Of a DNA stretch of 55,492 nucleotides, positions 23,432 to 31,766 are shown one piece after another (position 1 is the first letter of the stretch; every line of letters begins with the position of its first letter). Location: assembly GCA_947475005.1 (NCBI GenBank), contig CANJLI010000009.1, forward strand, positions 1 to 55,492. Direction: 5' to 3'. A program made the position numbers and the translations under genes. The notes under the pieces are model-generated. The model was not told the origin of the DNA, ran no database searches, and was given only the letters and a program-made list of their open reading frames with translations. This DNA is from Deltaproteobacteria bacterium (GTDB lineage: Bacteria; Bdellovibrionota_B; Oligoflexia; Oligoflexales; Bog-1112).

Positions 23432-23923
23432 TCACATCCGTTCCATCGCCTCTACCAGAGCTTCAAGCCCTCCCAGATCCTTCCCTGCGACTGCAGTTGA
23501 CAGGCGGCACATGAGCTCTACCCGTTTCGTAGCATCTTTGGTAGCCATGCTGCAAGCATCTACAAATTTCTTACGGTAAGAAATGGAGATGGGCTCTAAG
23601 GCTTTGTAGATTTTATCCTGCCAACTATATCGCAACTTGGTGTCCAAGTTACCCTTTCCATCCAGATAGATCAAAAACTCGGCGAGGGACATTCCGTCGA
23701 GGCCAGCTAGGCTTTTTAGGTAATCGAGGCTGGTAATAAAACGGCCCTGTTCACCGCCACTTTTGAGCTGGGAAAATTTATTGGGAGAAATACCTAGTTT
23801 TTCCGCAGCTTGGAAATGGGTGACTTCATTTTTATAGCAGTAGTCTTCCAAGTAGTGCGACAGGCGGCGGCCGTATTTTTCCTTTTCATCTTCGGTCAAA
23901 AAGGCGCGGTTATAAGCGGGCAT
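23432..23923 (-). CDS. XRE-like regulator with extended C-terminus
   Basis: 163 residues. Residues about 25-80 form a helix-turn-helix region (VTHFQAAEKLGISPNKFSQL, then KSGGEQGRF). The C-terminal half is helical and has no recognised partner domain. ATG 23923 is preferred to TTG 23944 because GAGGT lies five bases before it. Its gene diverges from the sigma-region-4 gene across a 190-base gap that contains a perfect 13-bp inverted repeat around a promoter. It probably represses that promoter and so controls the transfer genes. This regulatory role is inferred from layout only. Confidence 0.6.
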   Translation of the reverse strand: MPAYNRAFLTEDEKEKYGRRLSHYLEDYCYKNEVTHFQAAEKLGISPNKFSQLKSGGEQGRFITSLDYLKSLAGLDGMSLAEFLIYLDGKGNLDTKLRYSWQDKIYKALEPISISYRKKFVDACSMATKDATKRVELMCRLSTAVAGKDLGGLEALVEAMERM

Positions 23924-23988
23924 GCTGTACCTCGTGATCCCCAATGGTATGTGAGTTTCTTTTACGGATAAATGGCTTAATCAACTCA

Positions 23989-24050
23989 CAGTAAATGTAA
24001 CAGAAACTGATTGACAAACCAAGTAAGGGTGACGATAGTTACATTTACTG
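23989..24050. promoter_or_regulatory. Operator pair flanking a promoter
   Basis: CAGTAAATGTAAC at 23989-24001 and GTTACATTTACTG at 24038-24050 are perfect reverse complements with 36 bases between them. Between the arms lie TTGACA at 24011-24016 and, after 17 bases, GATAGT at 24034-24039 as -10, partly overlapped by the right arm. Two operator half-sites bracketing a + strand promoter suggest repression by looping or by a tetramer, probably by the divergent XRE-like protein. Confidence 0.6.
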
Positions 24051-24111
24051 GATGTATTTGAATATATTATCCAATAAGCGAACTTTAGAAATATCGCAGC
24101 AGGAGAACCCC

Positions 24112-24573
24112 ATGGAACTGAAGAGTACACCTTGGTTAACTTCAAATGGAAGCGTGAAATCTGATGCTGAGCTCAAAGAAATTTGTCAGAGTTGGCCCCC
24201 CAAAGTCTGGGAAGAGTACCTCAAAAACTTCGAATCCTGCCAGAACGAATTTTTAACGCCGGATATAGATCAGATCCGCCAGGATCCCAGCCAAAACTGC
24301 GTAGAAATCTACAAATCCCTTCTTGCCCAAGAGGAATTCCCTGAACTAAAAAGAGTGATCAACGCGGCTTTATGCTCGCTCAGTACCCAAGAGCAAAAAG
24401 TGATTCGCTCCCTTTATTGGGATGGTCTCTCCCAAAGAGAGGCGGCTAAAACCCTTGACCTCGCCAAAACATCCCTCTCTATCTATCGAGAACGCGCCCT
24501 CAAAAAGCTAGGGGATTTTCTACTGAGTGGAGCCATTAAAAAAGGCGTCCATTTTTTGCAAGCGATCCATTAG
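24112..24573 (+). CDS. Sigma-70 region-4-like DNA-binding protein
   Basis: 153 residues. The C-terminus carries a sigma region 4 helix-turn-helix: LSTQEQKVIRSLYWDGLSQR, then EAAKTLDLAKTSLSIYRERA. No region 2 is present in the N-terminal half, so it cannot be a complete ECF sigma factor. It may act as an activator or as half of a split sigma factor. ATG 24112 is chosen because GGAG lies seven bases upstream. It follows the operator-flanked promoter and precedes the transfer operon, where a second protein of this type is encoded at 25876. Control of the tra genes is inferred. Confidence 0.65.
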   Translation: MELKSTPWLTSNGSVKSDAELKEICQSWPPKVWEEYLKNFESCQNEFLTPDIDQIRQDPSQNCVEIYKSLLAQEEFPELKRVINAALCSLSTQEQKVIRSLYWDGLSQREAAKTLDLAKTSLSIYRERALKKLGDFLLSGAIKKGVHFLQAIH

Positions 24574-24666
24574 GAAATTCCGTTATTAAAGGACGCACAC
24601 CCTAGTTGTTTGTGTATCTATTTAAAATTTAAGGGGATTTTGTTTTTGCCTCAACAAAGAAAGCCT

Positions 24667-24694
24667 TTGCTCTCACACTGCATTAAGTTACAAT
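24667..24694 (+). promoter_or_regulatory. Promoter of the NTF2-like gene
   Basis: TTGCTC at 24667-24672 and TACAAT at 24689-24694 are separated by 16 bases, a plausible sigma-70 promoter 38 bases before ATG 24732. Confidence 0.45.
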
Positions 24695-24731
24695 ACCGGT
24701 CAATAGTTCTGTAATAAGGGGTCTTTTCAAA

Positions 24732-25247
24732 ATGAATAAATTTTTCAAGCCATTTTTGTTTTCAGCTTTTTTTGTTTCACAGACTATGGTTGGGGATGTA
24801 GTAAAACTCAAACCAGCTGAGGAGCCAAAAAGCACCTCTAAAGATAACTCATTGAAAAATGAGAAAGAAAATGTGCCCCAAGTCGTCAATGATTTTGTAA
24901 AGTGGCATAATGATTTTTTCTCGGGAAAAACTGATAAAAACGACATAGCAACCCTTGGAAGTTTTTTCGCTACTGATATCTATTTTGAAGTAGATGGCAG
25001 AGCAATTGCTAGTGGTTTACCTGCCATGGTAGAGGGTTATACTAAGAATAAAAACAAAGGACACAAACTTGTTGAAATCATGCCTTTTGCAAAGATTGAG
25101 ACAAAAACAAAAGAAGGAATTATCGAGTTCTATGTTGAGCATGATATTGATATGATCTTAAAAGATGGGTCGAAGAAAGTTTTAAAATCTAAATGTACAT
25201 TTTTTATTAGAAACAATAAGATTTTCAAATATATTGAACGATTCTAG
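24732..25247 (+). CDS. Secreted single-domain NTF2/SnoaL-like protein
   Basis: 171 residues: a signal sequence (about 1-20, MNKFFKPFLFSAFFVSQTMV), a charged linker and one NTF2-like domain from about residue 50. Motifs FVKWHNDFF, DIYFEVDGRAIASG, VEHDIDMILKDGSKKVLKSK and KIFKYIERF closely follow the second domain of the protein at 1564-2436. It is a paralogue carried by the other element. Export to the periplasm is likely; the ligand is unknown. It sits between the regulatory gene and the transfer operon, a place where conjugative elements often keep entry-exclusion or surface functions. That role is only a guess. Confidence 0.6.
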   Translation: MNKFFKPFLFSAFFVSQTMVGDVVKLKPAEEPKSTSKDNSLKNEKENVPQVVNDFVKWHNDFFSGKTDKNDIATLGSFFATDIYFEVDGRAIASGLPAMVEGYTKNKNKGHKLVEIMPFAKIETKTKEGIIEFYVEHDIDMILKDGSKKVLKSKCTFFIRNNKIFKYIERF

Positions 25248-25365
25248 GAATCGAAGCTATAGGGCGCACCCTCTGTACTGTTTGAGGTTAGCAAAAAAAT
25301 CCCGCCAAGTTATGAATTTCCCGCATAGAGTGCCACCACTACCCAATACAATGAAAAAAATCAAC

Positions 25366-25399
25366 TAATGCATGATGTCTTAAATGACGTTATGCATTA
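25366..25399. promoter_or_regulatory. Inverted repeat upstream of the transfer operon
   Basis: TAATGCATGATGTC and GACGTTATGCATTA form arms with two G-T-type mismatches and a six-base loop (TTAAAT). A duplicated GTCGACCA word follows at about 25415-25432. The structure lies about 90 bases before the first gene of the transfer operon. It could be an operator or the terminator-like end of the NTF2 transcript; no T-run follows. Confidence 0.4.
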
Positions 25400-25487
25400 A
25401 TCCCCCCCTTCTTGTCGACCAGATGTCGACCACTTGGACCAAATTCCCATAGGTAGGAGAAAAAATTTCCACCCATGAGGAAACATC

Positions 25488-25868
25488 ATGACTGCGTTCA
25501 TTCGAATCGAAAATGAAATGCCAACCAGCTTGACTTGTAGGGGAGTCTACTTTGAAGAAACTCAATCCATCTCTACGAAAGAGCTTGTGCTCTTCATTGA
25601 AAGAGACCTGTACCTGTTGTTTAAAAACATTCCCTGCCTGAATGCCCATATTTCAGTCTCTTTGATTGAGAAATTGGGGGTTTCACAAATCAGAGTTGAA
25701 GCGGGTATCACCCCTCCAAATTCCAAACGAACGGTACAAACCCACATTGAAAAGATTCTCTGGGCCTATAACCAACAAACTTTCGTCCAAAATCACGGAA
25801 GACTGAAAGCTCTCCCCCCTCGGTTTTTATTTCGAGTCGACGTATTCCATGAATCTGAACAAGGGTGA
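25488..25868 (+). CDS. Hypothetical protein, first gene of the transfer operon
   Basis: 126 residues, soluble, without a signal peptide or membrane segment. No family is recognised. The start at 25488 follows GAGG at a good distance. The next gene begins about eight bases downstream and is also a regulator-size protein. From position it may be an early regulatory or accessory transfer protein. Confidence 0.55.
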   Translation: MTAFIRIENEMPTSLTCRGVYFEETQSISTKELVLFIERDLYLLFKNIPCLNAHISVSLIEKLGVSQIRVEAGITPPNSKRTVQTHIEKILWAYNQQTFVQNHGRLKALPPRFLFRVDVFHESEQG

Positions 25869-25875
25869 GGTGAAT

Positions 25876-26250
25876 ATGTACAAAATCAACCCCTCCATCG
25901 AATATCTGGATCAAAAGTCTTTGGATCGAATTTATGATGAAATCGCTTTGAATCAGTATCTGGAGACCAGTCGAGAGGTCTTTACGGAGGCCCCCTCCTT
26001 GCCTGAAAATCTGGAGCTCCTGCTCCGCGATTTGCTCGAAAATCTGTCTGAAGAAAGAAAATTTTTACTTCATTTTCGCTTCTGGGAGGATCTATCCGAA
26101 CCGGAAATCAGCTACAAAATGGGGCTTTCTGTCGAAGAAGTCAGGCTATTACTCCAAGATACATTGGACCTTTTGAAGGAACGAATTCTTGCAGTTTTGA
26201 CACCGCGTATCCCTACTTCCTATGGGGAGGCGCTATGCATGTACGAGTAG
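25876..26250 (+). CDS. Second sigma region-4-like protein
   Basis: 124 residues. The C-terminal part LSEERKFLLHFRFWEDLSEP, then EISYKMGLSVEEVRLLLQDT has the spacing of a sigma region 4 helix-turn-helix. The N-terminal part has no region 2. It resembles the protein at 24112 in organisation more than in detail. GAGGTGA precedes ATG 25876. The stop overlaps the start of traU by 16 bases. Such a protein at the head of a transfer operon suggests control of transfer gene transcription. Confidence 0.55.
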   Translation: MYKINPSIEYLDQKSLDRIYDEIALNQYLETSREVFTEAPSLPENLELLLRDLLENLSEERKFLLHFRFWEDLSEPEISYKMGLSVEEVRLLLQDTLDLLKERILAVLTPRIPTSYGEALCMYE

Positions 26251-27230
26251 CCCTCTGGGGGTCCCTCCTGTCCAGCCGGGTATTTGCATCTGCCGCTTTC
26301 CCCACCATCTGCGACGTGGTGAACACGCCTACTTTCCAGTTTGAGGTGAACCTACAATCAACGCCTGCTACTTGTGAGTTTCCAGCCAGACCCTGCTCCC
26401 AAATCAGCTACTATGTGCCTCATTATTTTGTAGAGGTAGTGAATAACCCCCGAGAGTCCTTCTTTTCAAAAATCCCAGGTGTAGCGCTCCAACTTACATT
26501 GAACACGGCTATCGCCCCTTTTGCAGCAGAGGACGACAATGAGAGTTATTCCTTTCATGCCCACGTCATTCATATCCCATTTTCTCAAGAAGCCCTGGCA
26601 CCCATGCCCTGTGGAGGTGGGGCACCGGATCTCTTCTGCCTTTCTGTCATGAGTGAACATCTCGGGACCCATTGGAGCACCGGAGCCCCTGATATGTGGC
26701 AACCCAAGTTATTGGCTTGGAGCCTATCTCCAAAAGCCTGCCTGGTGAAAGGAGCTTTGACTTCCATCACAGGAGATTGGACAGCCAAACAAGCGAGTGT
26801 GCCCCAACTGTGTTCGGTAAGTTTGGAATGGCTGCCAAAATATCCCCCTTCTTTACAGGCAATTTGTACGGGGTGGGGGATTCATTTTCCCCGTAGTGGC
26901 ACGGTTACATCCTCTGACCAGACGACTGCTTCTCTTATCGTAGCCTCACGGATCAAAAGCTTGGGTGCTGAGGTATTTCAAAGTTTGGCCATTGAACAGG
27001 ATGAAAAATGGCAAATGATTTACCCCCAAACATCGAGTTCCTTTCGTGAAGGGCAAAATATTGCCTATCTGCGGGTCAAAGGTGTGAATGAGCTGGGACG
27101 TATAGGGGGGAAATTTAGAAACTACCTCTATGTCATCTGGCAAAAAAGAACCTGTATTCGTGACCTACCCTTTGTAGCGGAAGCTCATGCGTGGCTAGCT
27201 ACCCTTCAATCTGCCTGTAAGGGGTTGTGA
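26235..27230 (+). CDS. traU: TraU family conjugation protein
   Basis: 331 residues: an N-terminal signal-like sequence, many cysteines, and the C-terminal TraU pattern. That pattern is CxVSLEWLPKYP, then ICTGWGIHFPRSGTVTSSDQ with ASLIVASRIK, ending NYLYVIWQKRTC, which mirrors the F-plasmid TraU end (WRKRNC). TraU is a periplasmic protein needed for DNA transfer in F-type systems. Length is close to F TraU (about 330). The gene overlaps the region-4 gene upstream, and its stop overlaps the GspE-like gene's possible GTG start. Identification rests on pattern recall; homologues outside F systems could also look like this. Confidence 0.75.
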   Translation: MHVRVALWGSLLSSRVFASAAFPTICDVVNTPTFQFEVNLQSTPATCEFPARPCSQISYYVPHYFVEVVNNPRESFFSKIPGVALQLTLNTAIAPFAAEDDNESYSFHAHVIHIPFSQEALAPMPCGGGAPDLFCLSVMSEHLGTHWSTGAPDMWQPKLLAWSLSPKACLVKGALTSITGDWTAKQASVPQLCSVSLEWLPKYPPSLQAICTGWGIHFPRSGTVTSSDQTTASLIVASRIKSLGAEVFQSLAIEQDEKWQMIYPQTSSSFREGQNIAYLRVKGVNELGRIGGKFRNYLYVIWQKRTCIRDLPFVAEAHAWLATLQSACKGL

Positions 27231-27232
27231 AT

Positions 27233-28768
27233 ATGTTCGGTACTTTTGTAACAACAAAGGGCCTATGTACAGCAGAAGAGCTGAAAATTGCTTTAAAAGT
27301 GGCTCAATTTCGCAAAGAAAAGCTCGGACGTTTACTGGTGGAACTTGGATATTTTGGAAAGGAGACCTTGGACCAAGTATTGATTGAATATCTAAACCCA
27401 GTTGCACCATGGCCGTACCATGAGATGCTCACCAAAAAACGAAGATTTGAGCTTGATGGAAAAATTCAGCCCCTCCTTACCAAACACCAAGTGATCGGCC
27501 TTGAAAGGAAGCCCCACGCTCTTATCGTCCTAGCCACCGCCTTTACAGATGAGGTTATTCGGCAACTGGAATCTCTCTTTCAACTCGAAATTCAGCTTTT
27601 TACCGTAAGTCACGATATTTTTCGTCTGTTAGCCTGTAACTCAGAAGATGCCATTCTTGCCAAATCCGACATCATCCTCTCTGCGGAGCTCTCCAGTGAA
27701 AAAAAGCTGAATGAATCCAACCCATATGCCGAACTTATTGCGAGTTGTTTGCAAGAGGCCATGGAAAAGAAAGCCAGTGATATTCATTTTGAGCCCTTTG
27801 ACTCTGAATACTTGATTCGCTTTCGAATCCATGGCGTGCTGCAAGAGTGGAAGAGGCTCACTCCTGAACATGCAGAGCCACTAACCAATACGCTGAAATG
27901 GATTTTAAACCTCGATCTTGCCATTGCTGCCAAGCCTCAAGATGCACGGGCAACCCTGGAATCCCTCCGCGTCGATTTACGGGTAAACTCCCTGCCTCTC
28001 GCGAATAGAGGAGAAAAAATCGTGGTTCGGATTCAGTATCAGGAACAAAAGTTCACGCTTTCCGGCCTAGGTCTAGACCCCACTCAAATCGATGTCCTAC
28101 TTCGAGCCATCCAAAAACGAGATGGACTAATCGTCATCTCTGGACCCACCGGTAGCGGAAAAACCACAACCCTCTATGCCTTGCTCGAGGAAATGGATCG
28201 ATTGGGGAAAAACATTTCCACCCTCGAAAACCCCGTAGAAAAGCGCTTAACTCGGGTCAACCAGGCCAATATTTCTACCTCTCAGGATTTTACGGATTTT
28301 CAACGAGCTCTCATGCGTCAAGACCCTGATGTTATCTTGCTAGGAGAGATTCGAGATGAAGAAACGGCAGAACTCAGTATGAAGCTCGCCTCTACGGGAC
28401 ATTTGGTTTTGTCCACCGTTCATGCCAATGGGGCAAGAGAGGTTATCGATCGGTTGATGAATCTGGGGTTGGACCTCTTTTCCATCAAAACCAATCTGCG
28501 CCTTTCTGTTGCTCAGCGACTACTGCGCACAATCTGCCCCCACTGCAGCCTCCCCGAGGGACCATATCGTTATTTTACAAAGAAAGGTTGCCACTACTGT
28601 CAAAGGGGCGTCGTAGGCAGGATCGCGATCATCGAATACTTGGAGCGAGCGCAGATTGAAAATTTGGGAAATGGGGAAATCCAGATGGTAACCACACTGA
28701 AAGAAGAATGTGAAAAGCTTGCACAGAAAGGAATTATCGATGGTTCAGAAGTCGAATCCATATCATAG
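27233..28768 (+). CDS. GspE/PilB-type secretion ATPase
   Basis: About 511 residues. The N-terminal region is T2SSE/MshEN-like (residues about 5-60). The ATPase core has ASDIHFEPF, Walker A GPTGSGKTTTLY, an Asp box in STLENPVEKRL, Walker B VILLGEIRDEETAE and a His box in STVHANGA. It ends in the GspE-type zinc tetracysteine (CPHC...CHYC). Such ATPases power type II secretion and type IV pili. F-type conjugation systems do not normally need one. Here it lies between traU and traF-like genes, co-directional, so it probably belongs to the transfer apparatus. ATG 27233 is chosen because AAGGGG lies eight bases upstream. Confidence 0.85.
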   Translation: MFGTFVTTKGLCTAEELKIALKVAQFRKEKLGRLLVELGYFGKETLDQVLIEYLNPVAPWPYHEMLTKKRRFELDGKIQPLLTKHQVIGLERKPHALIVLATAFTDEVIRQLESLFQLEIQLFTVSHDIFRLLACNSEDAILAKSDIILSAELSSEKKLNESNPYAELIASCLQEAMEKKASDIHFEPFDSEYLIRFRIHGVLQEWKRLTPEHAEPLTNTLKWILNLDLAIAAKPQDARATLESLRVDLRVNSLPLANRGEKIVVRIQYQEQKFTLSGLGLDPTQIDVLLRAIQKRDGLIVISGPTGSGKTTTLYALLEEMDRLGKNISTLENPVEKRLTRVNQANISTSQDFTDFQRALMRQDPDVILLGEIRDEETAELSMKLASTGHLVLSTVHANGAREVIDRLMNLGLDLFSIKTNLRLSVAQRLLRTICPHCSLPEGPYRYFTKKGCHYCQRGVVGRIAIIEYLERAQIENLGNGEIQMVTTLKEECEKLAQKGIIDGSEVESIS

Positions 28769-28779
28769 GAGGCGTTTTT

Positions 28780-29529
28780 ATGAGGAAAACTATCTTACTT
28801 TCAGTCGTTCTTTTCCCTTCCGCTCTCTACGCATTCAACTATTTCACGGATCATATTGATTATTGGAATAAGCCAAAACCGGTTGAGGTCGAAAAGAATC
28901 CGCAGGTTGTTGAAAAAAAACCACAACCCTCCACTTCAGCACCGCCTGCCAAATTTGATTGGTCTAAATACAATGACCCAAAGAATGAAGAATTTTTTAA
29001 AGAAGGCGAGCACACTCCACCAGCGCCATTTATGGAATTGATGCGAAATCCAAGCGAGGAGAACATGAAAAATTGGTTTGCACTCATTCAAGCCAAGAAT
29101 GAACTGATGGCTCGCTTGCAAAGCAGCATGGCTACGTACCTCAAAACCAACCAACCCCCGTTAAAGGAGGATGAAAAAGCGGTCCTGCAACAAAGCACAC
29201 AATCCCTGACTCCATCGGTCGTAGACGTACAAAGATTTCGTTTCCGGCTCTATTTTGAATCTACGTGTCCCCACTGTAAAGACATGATCGAAACCCTGAA
29301 AGAGCTACAAGCTCTTGGTTCTTACACAGAGGTACGACAGATCGATCAGGTAAAAGCACAGCCTTCCCTCCCGTTTCCTGTGGTGCAAGCCTCACAAAAG
29401 GAGCTCACAGACAAAAAAATTGCATCCTGGCCTGTTCTTTTCATTGGGGATAGCAAAAAACAGCTGGTGTATCGGATCAATGGATACTTTCCCACACAAC
29501 AAATTCTCAGCATTCTTGCCACAAAATAA
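28780..29529 (+). CDS. TraF/TrbB-like thioredoxin-fold conjugation protein
   Basis: 249 residues: a signal peptide (about 1-18), a proline-rich spacer, and a C-terminal thioredoxin fold with the active site CPHC at 163-166 (STCPHCKDM) and a cis-Pro region WPVLFIG. It matches TraF-type proteins, periplasmic oxidoreductases of F-type systems that help form disulfides in transfer proteins such as TraU and TraH, both cysteine-rich here. Unlike some TraF members, the CxxC is intact. It lies 11 bases after the ATPase gene. Confidence 0.75.
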   Translation: MRKTILLSVVLFPSALYAFNYFTDHIDYWNKPKPVEVEKNPQVVEKKPQPSTSAPPAKFDWSKYNDPKNEEFFKEGEHTPPAPFMELMRNPSEENMKNWFALIQAKNELMARLQSSMATYLKTNQPPLKEDEKAVLQQSTQSLTPSVVDVQRFRFRLYFESTCPHCKDMIETLKELQALGSYTEVRQIDQVKAQPSLPFPVVQASQKELTDKKIASWPVLFIGDSKKQLVYRINGYFPTQQILSILATK

Positions 29530-29538
29530 GGAGGTTTT

Positions 29539-29907
29539 ATGCGGTATCTACTCAAAAAATGGATCCATTTGTATGAATTCAATTGGCAACATGGCTTGGT
29601 CCTTCTCTTTGTCGGTTCGATCTTTTTTGCTTCCTTTCTCTTTGGGGATATTCCACGGCTTCCCGGCACTGACGAGATGGACAAGCTCACAGCAGCTGGA
29701 ACGCTTCTACGACTTGTAGATAGTTTCATCTTTAAATTTGGGGCTCGAATTCTGGCAGGTCTGTCCATCCTAGCTGCCGGTTGGAACTTGAAAGAACAAC
29801 GTTTTGCCATGGCAATCGTATCTATTCTTGCAGCTATTGTTTTGGGAACGGTTCCCATGTGGATCAAAAATATCTTTGAAATGGGCGGTGGAACCCTATT
29901 TTCTTAA
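29539..29907 (+). CDS. Small membrane protein, candidate conjugative pilin
   Basis: 122 residues with two or three hydrophobic segments (LVLLFVGSIFFASFLFG near the N-terminus, then ILAGLSILAAGWNLKEQRFA and MAIVSILAAIVLGTVPMWIK). The size, the two closely spaced C-terminal helices and the position just before traL match TrbC/VirB2/TraA pilins. Sequence alone does not establish the family. The gene is ten bases from its upstream neighbour, with an AAGGAGG ribosome site. Confidence 0.6.
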   Translation: MRYLLKKWIHLYEFNWQHGLVLLFVGSIFFASFLFGDIPRLPGTDEMDKLTAAGTLLRLVDSFIFKFGARILAGLSILAAGWNLKEQRFAMAIVSILAAIVLGTVPMWIKNIFEMGGGTLFS

Positions 29908-29916
29908 GGAGGTCCC

Positions 29917-30228
29917 ATGCATCAGTACGATTCCCTCAAACAAAAGCACTCCACTCGTGTAAGCCAAACCATCGACAGTCCCATCATGGTGTTTGATTAC
30001 TTTGAACTCGGAGAAGTATTTACCGGCCTGCTTGCACTCTTAATATTTGGCATCGTGATTTATTCGTGGGAACTCATGTTTTTGTCCCTCTTTATTACGC
30101 TTGGTGTTGGACCTGTGATTCGTAGGCGAAATAAGAAAGGGATTTTCTTTCATTGGCCCTACAAACACCTAGGGATGTCTCTTCCCGGACTTGTGAATCC
30201 TCGTGGAAACAAAAAATATTCAGATTAG
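29917..30228 (+). CDS. traL: TraL family conjugation protein
   Basis: 103 residues. The opening with SPIMVFDYFELGEVFTGLLA, two hydrophobic segments and a basic end (VIRRRNKKGI) match TraL/VirB3-like inner membrane proteins of F-type systems, which are about 90-105 residues long. TraL is required for pilus assembly. The pilin-traL-traE-traK-traB-traV-traC gene order is the F-type order, which strengthens the call. Confidence 0.75.
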   Translation: MHQYDSLKQKHSTRVSQTIDSPIMVFDYFELGEVFTGLLALLIFGIVIYSWELMFLSLFITLGVGPVIRRRNKKGIFFHWPYKHLGMSLPGLVNPRGNKKYSD

Positions 30229-30237
30229 GAGGGATCT

Positions 30238-30978
30238 ATGATTGGACCTAAAGAAAAAGAGTTTGAGAAAATACCTACTGATCTACCAAAAGGCGTGCAT
30301 ACAGGGAAAGAACATCTAAAGAATCTGCCCAAATACATCGCGTATCGGGCCGCTTTGCTTCGAGAAAAGCTTCTTTTAACCTATCTATGTATTTTGATCT
30401 CCAGTCTTTTTTTGATTTATTTTGTGATTTCTCGGGTAGAAATCTCCAATCTTTATGCAAAAATGCGGGTAAAAGAGTACATTTTAGCACCCGGAGTTTT
30501 GGATTTTACAACCGCTACACCCCAATCGATTCCTGATTCCTACGTGCATGATGCCGTAAGTGATTTTTTATCCAACCTCGGAAATGTAAATGCCAGCAAT
30601 ATCATCGAGCAGTACGCGAGTCTAAAACGGTTCATGAGTGAACCTCTGAAGATTCAATTTGATGCAGATGCAAAAGATTGGATTCAACAGGTAAAGTCAG
30701 AGGATTTGGCCCAGATTTTTCGAACCAAAAAACTGGAAATCGTAGCCAATCAAGAGGGATCCTACGGGGTGACTTCTTTTGTTCAAGCTGATTTCTATGC
30801 GGCCTCTCAGTATCTCGGCCATGAGGATCAGGTCGTAGAAATGAAGTTGAAGCTTGTGCCCCCAGAACGGGGAAAGCGTTGGTACTTGCAAATTATCTCG
30901 ATTTCTTGGAGCAAACTTGAAAAATTCCGCAGCCGTAATTTGATTGAAAAACCCACTGCTGGAGACACACATGAATAA
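30238..30978 (+). CDS. traE: TraE (VirB8-like) inner membrane protein
   Basis: 246 residues: a cytoplasmic N-terminus of about 45 residues, one membrane helix (LLTYLCILISSLFLIYFVIS) and a periplasmic domain in the VirB8/TraE style. TraE helps assemble the F-type pilus. It is a little longer than F TraE (about 190). It overlaps the traK start by eight bases, and the order TraL-TraE-TraK matches F-type systems. Confidence 0.7.
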   Translation: MIGPKEKEFEKIPTDLPKGVHTGKEHLKNLPKYIAYRAALLREKLLLTYLCILISSLFLIYFVISRVEISNLYAKMRVKEYILAPGVLDFTTATPQSIPDSYVHDAVSDFLSNLGNVNASNIIEQYASLKRFMSEPLKIQFDADAKDWIQQVKSEDLAQIFRTKKLEIVANQEGSYGVTSFVQADFYAASQYLGHEDQVVEMKLKLVPPERGKRWYLQIISISWSKLEKFRSRNLIEKPTAGDTHE

Positions 30979-31744
30979 GAAACTCGCGGCAATATGGATT
31001 GTCTTGTTCAGCCAGACTGTAAGAGGAAATGTACTCTATTATGGCTCTGAGCCAGAATCCATCAACCTTGTTTTTGGGGAATCCACTATCGTTCGGTTTG
31101 ATGAGGAAGTAAAAACCATCTCCCAGGCATCCAATTTTGAAATTGAACCTGCCAACCCGCAAGATCCTGATTATCGGGTGCTCACCATTAAACCTCGAGA
31201 AAATAAAGGATCCAGTAGCGTTACCTTTATCTTGGCAAACGATGTCGTGATCAATACGAAAATCTCGGTGGTGACTTCAAATTTATTGAAGAAACGAGAT
31301 TCTTTCTATGATTTTAAAGCCAAATCTTTGCAAGTCGACCCTACGGCACAAGCGGGTATCGGTTCTAGTGTCTCTGAAATCGAGCTGATGAAAGCGATGA
31401 TTCGCGCAGATAAGGTCATCGGTTACACAGATCAAGCCATGAGTGACAAGATCAATACGGGGATTGAAGGCGTTGCCGCCCAACTCGTCAAAGTTTATAC
31501 GGGCCCTAAGTACCATGGATATATTTTTAAGGTAACGAATACGAGTAAAAGTAAAACCTACGCACTGGATGTCAAAAGCCTCACTTTAGGACGGCCCAAT
31601 GTAGCCCTGTTGTCACAAGCTGATGAAAATGTCCTTTATCCAGCCCCTCACGAGCAAACGGCTACCCTCCTGCGCATTGTCGCAAAGCCCACTGCAGTCT
31701 ATCACTCGGTTACATTGCCTATAGCCCCTATTCTAGAAAAATAA
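30971..31744 (+). CDS. traK: TraK (VirB9-like) periplasmic protein
   Basis: 257 residues: a signal peptide (MNKKLAAIWIVLFSQTVRG), then beta-rich sequence with YDFKAKSLQVDP and late strands LDVKSLTLG and HSVTLPIAPILE. The size, position between traE and traB, and beta-rich character fit TraK, the secretin-like outer-membrane-associated part of the F-type core. ATG 30971 is preferred over 30944 because the signal peptide begins there. It overlaps traE by eight bases. Confidence 0.7.
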   Translation: MNKKLAAIWIVLFSQTVRGNVLYYGSEPESINLVFGESTIVRFDEEVKTISQASNFEIEPANPQDPDYRVLTIKPRENKGSSSVTFILANDVVINTKISVVTSNLLKKRDSFYDFKAKSLQVDPTAQAGIGSSVSEIELMKAMIRADKVIGYTDQAMSDKINTGIEGVAAQLVKVYTGPKYHGYIFKVTNTSKSKTYALDVKSLTLGRPNVALLSQADENVLYPAPHEQTATLLRIVAKPTAVYHSVTLPIAPILEK

Positions 31745-31766
31745 CCCCACCCATAAGGAGAGCGTG

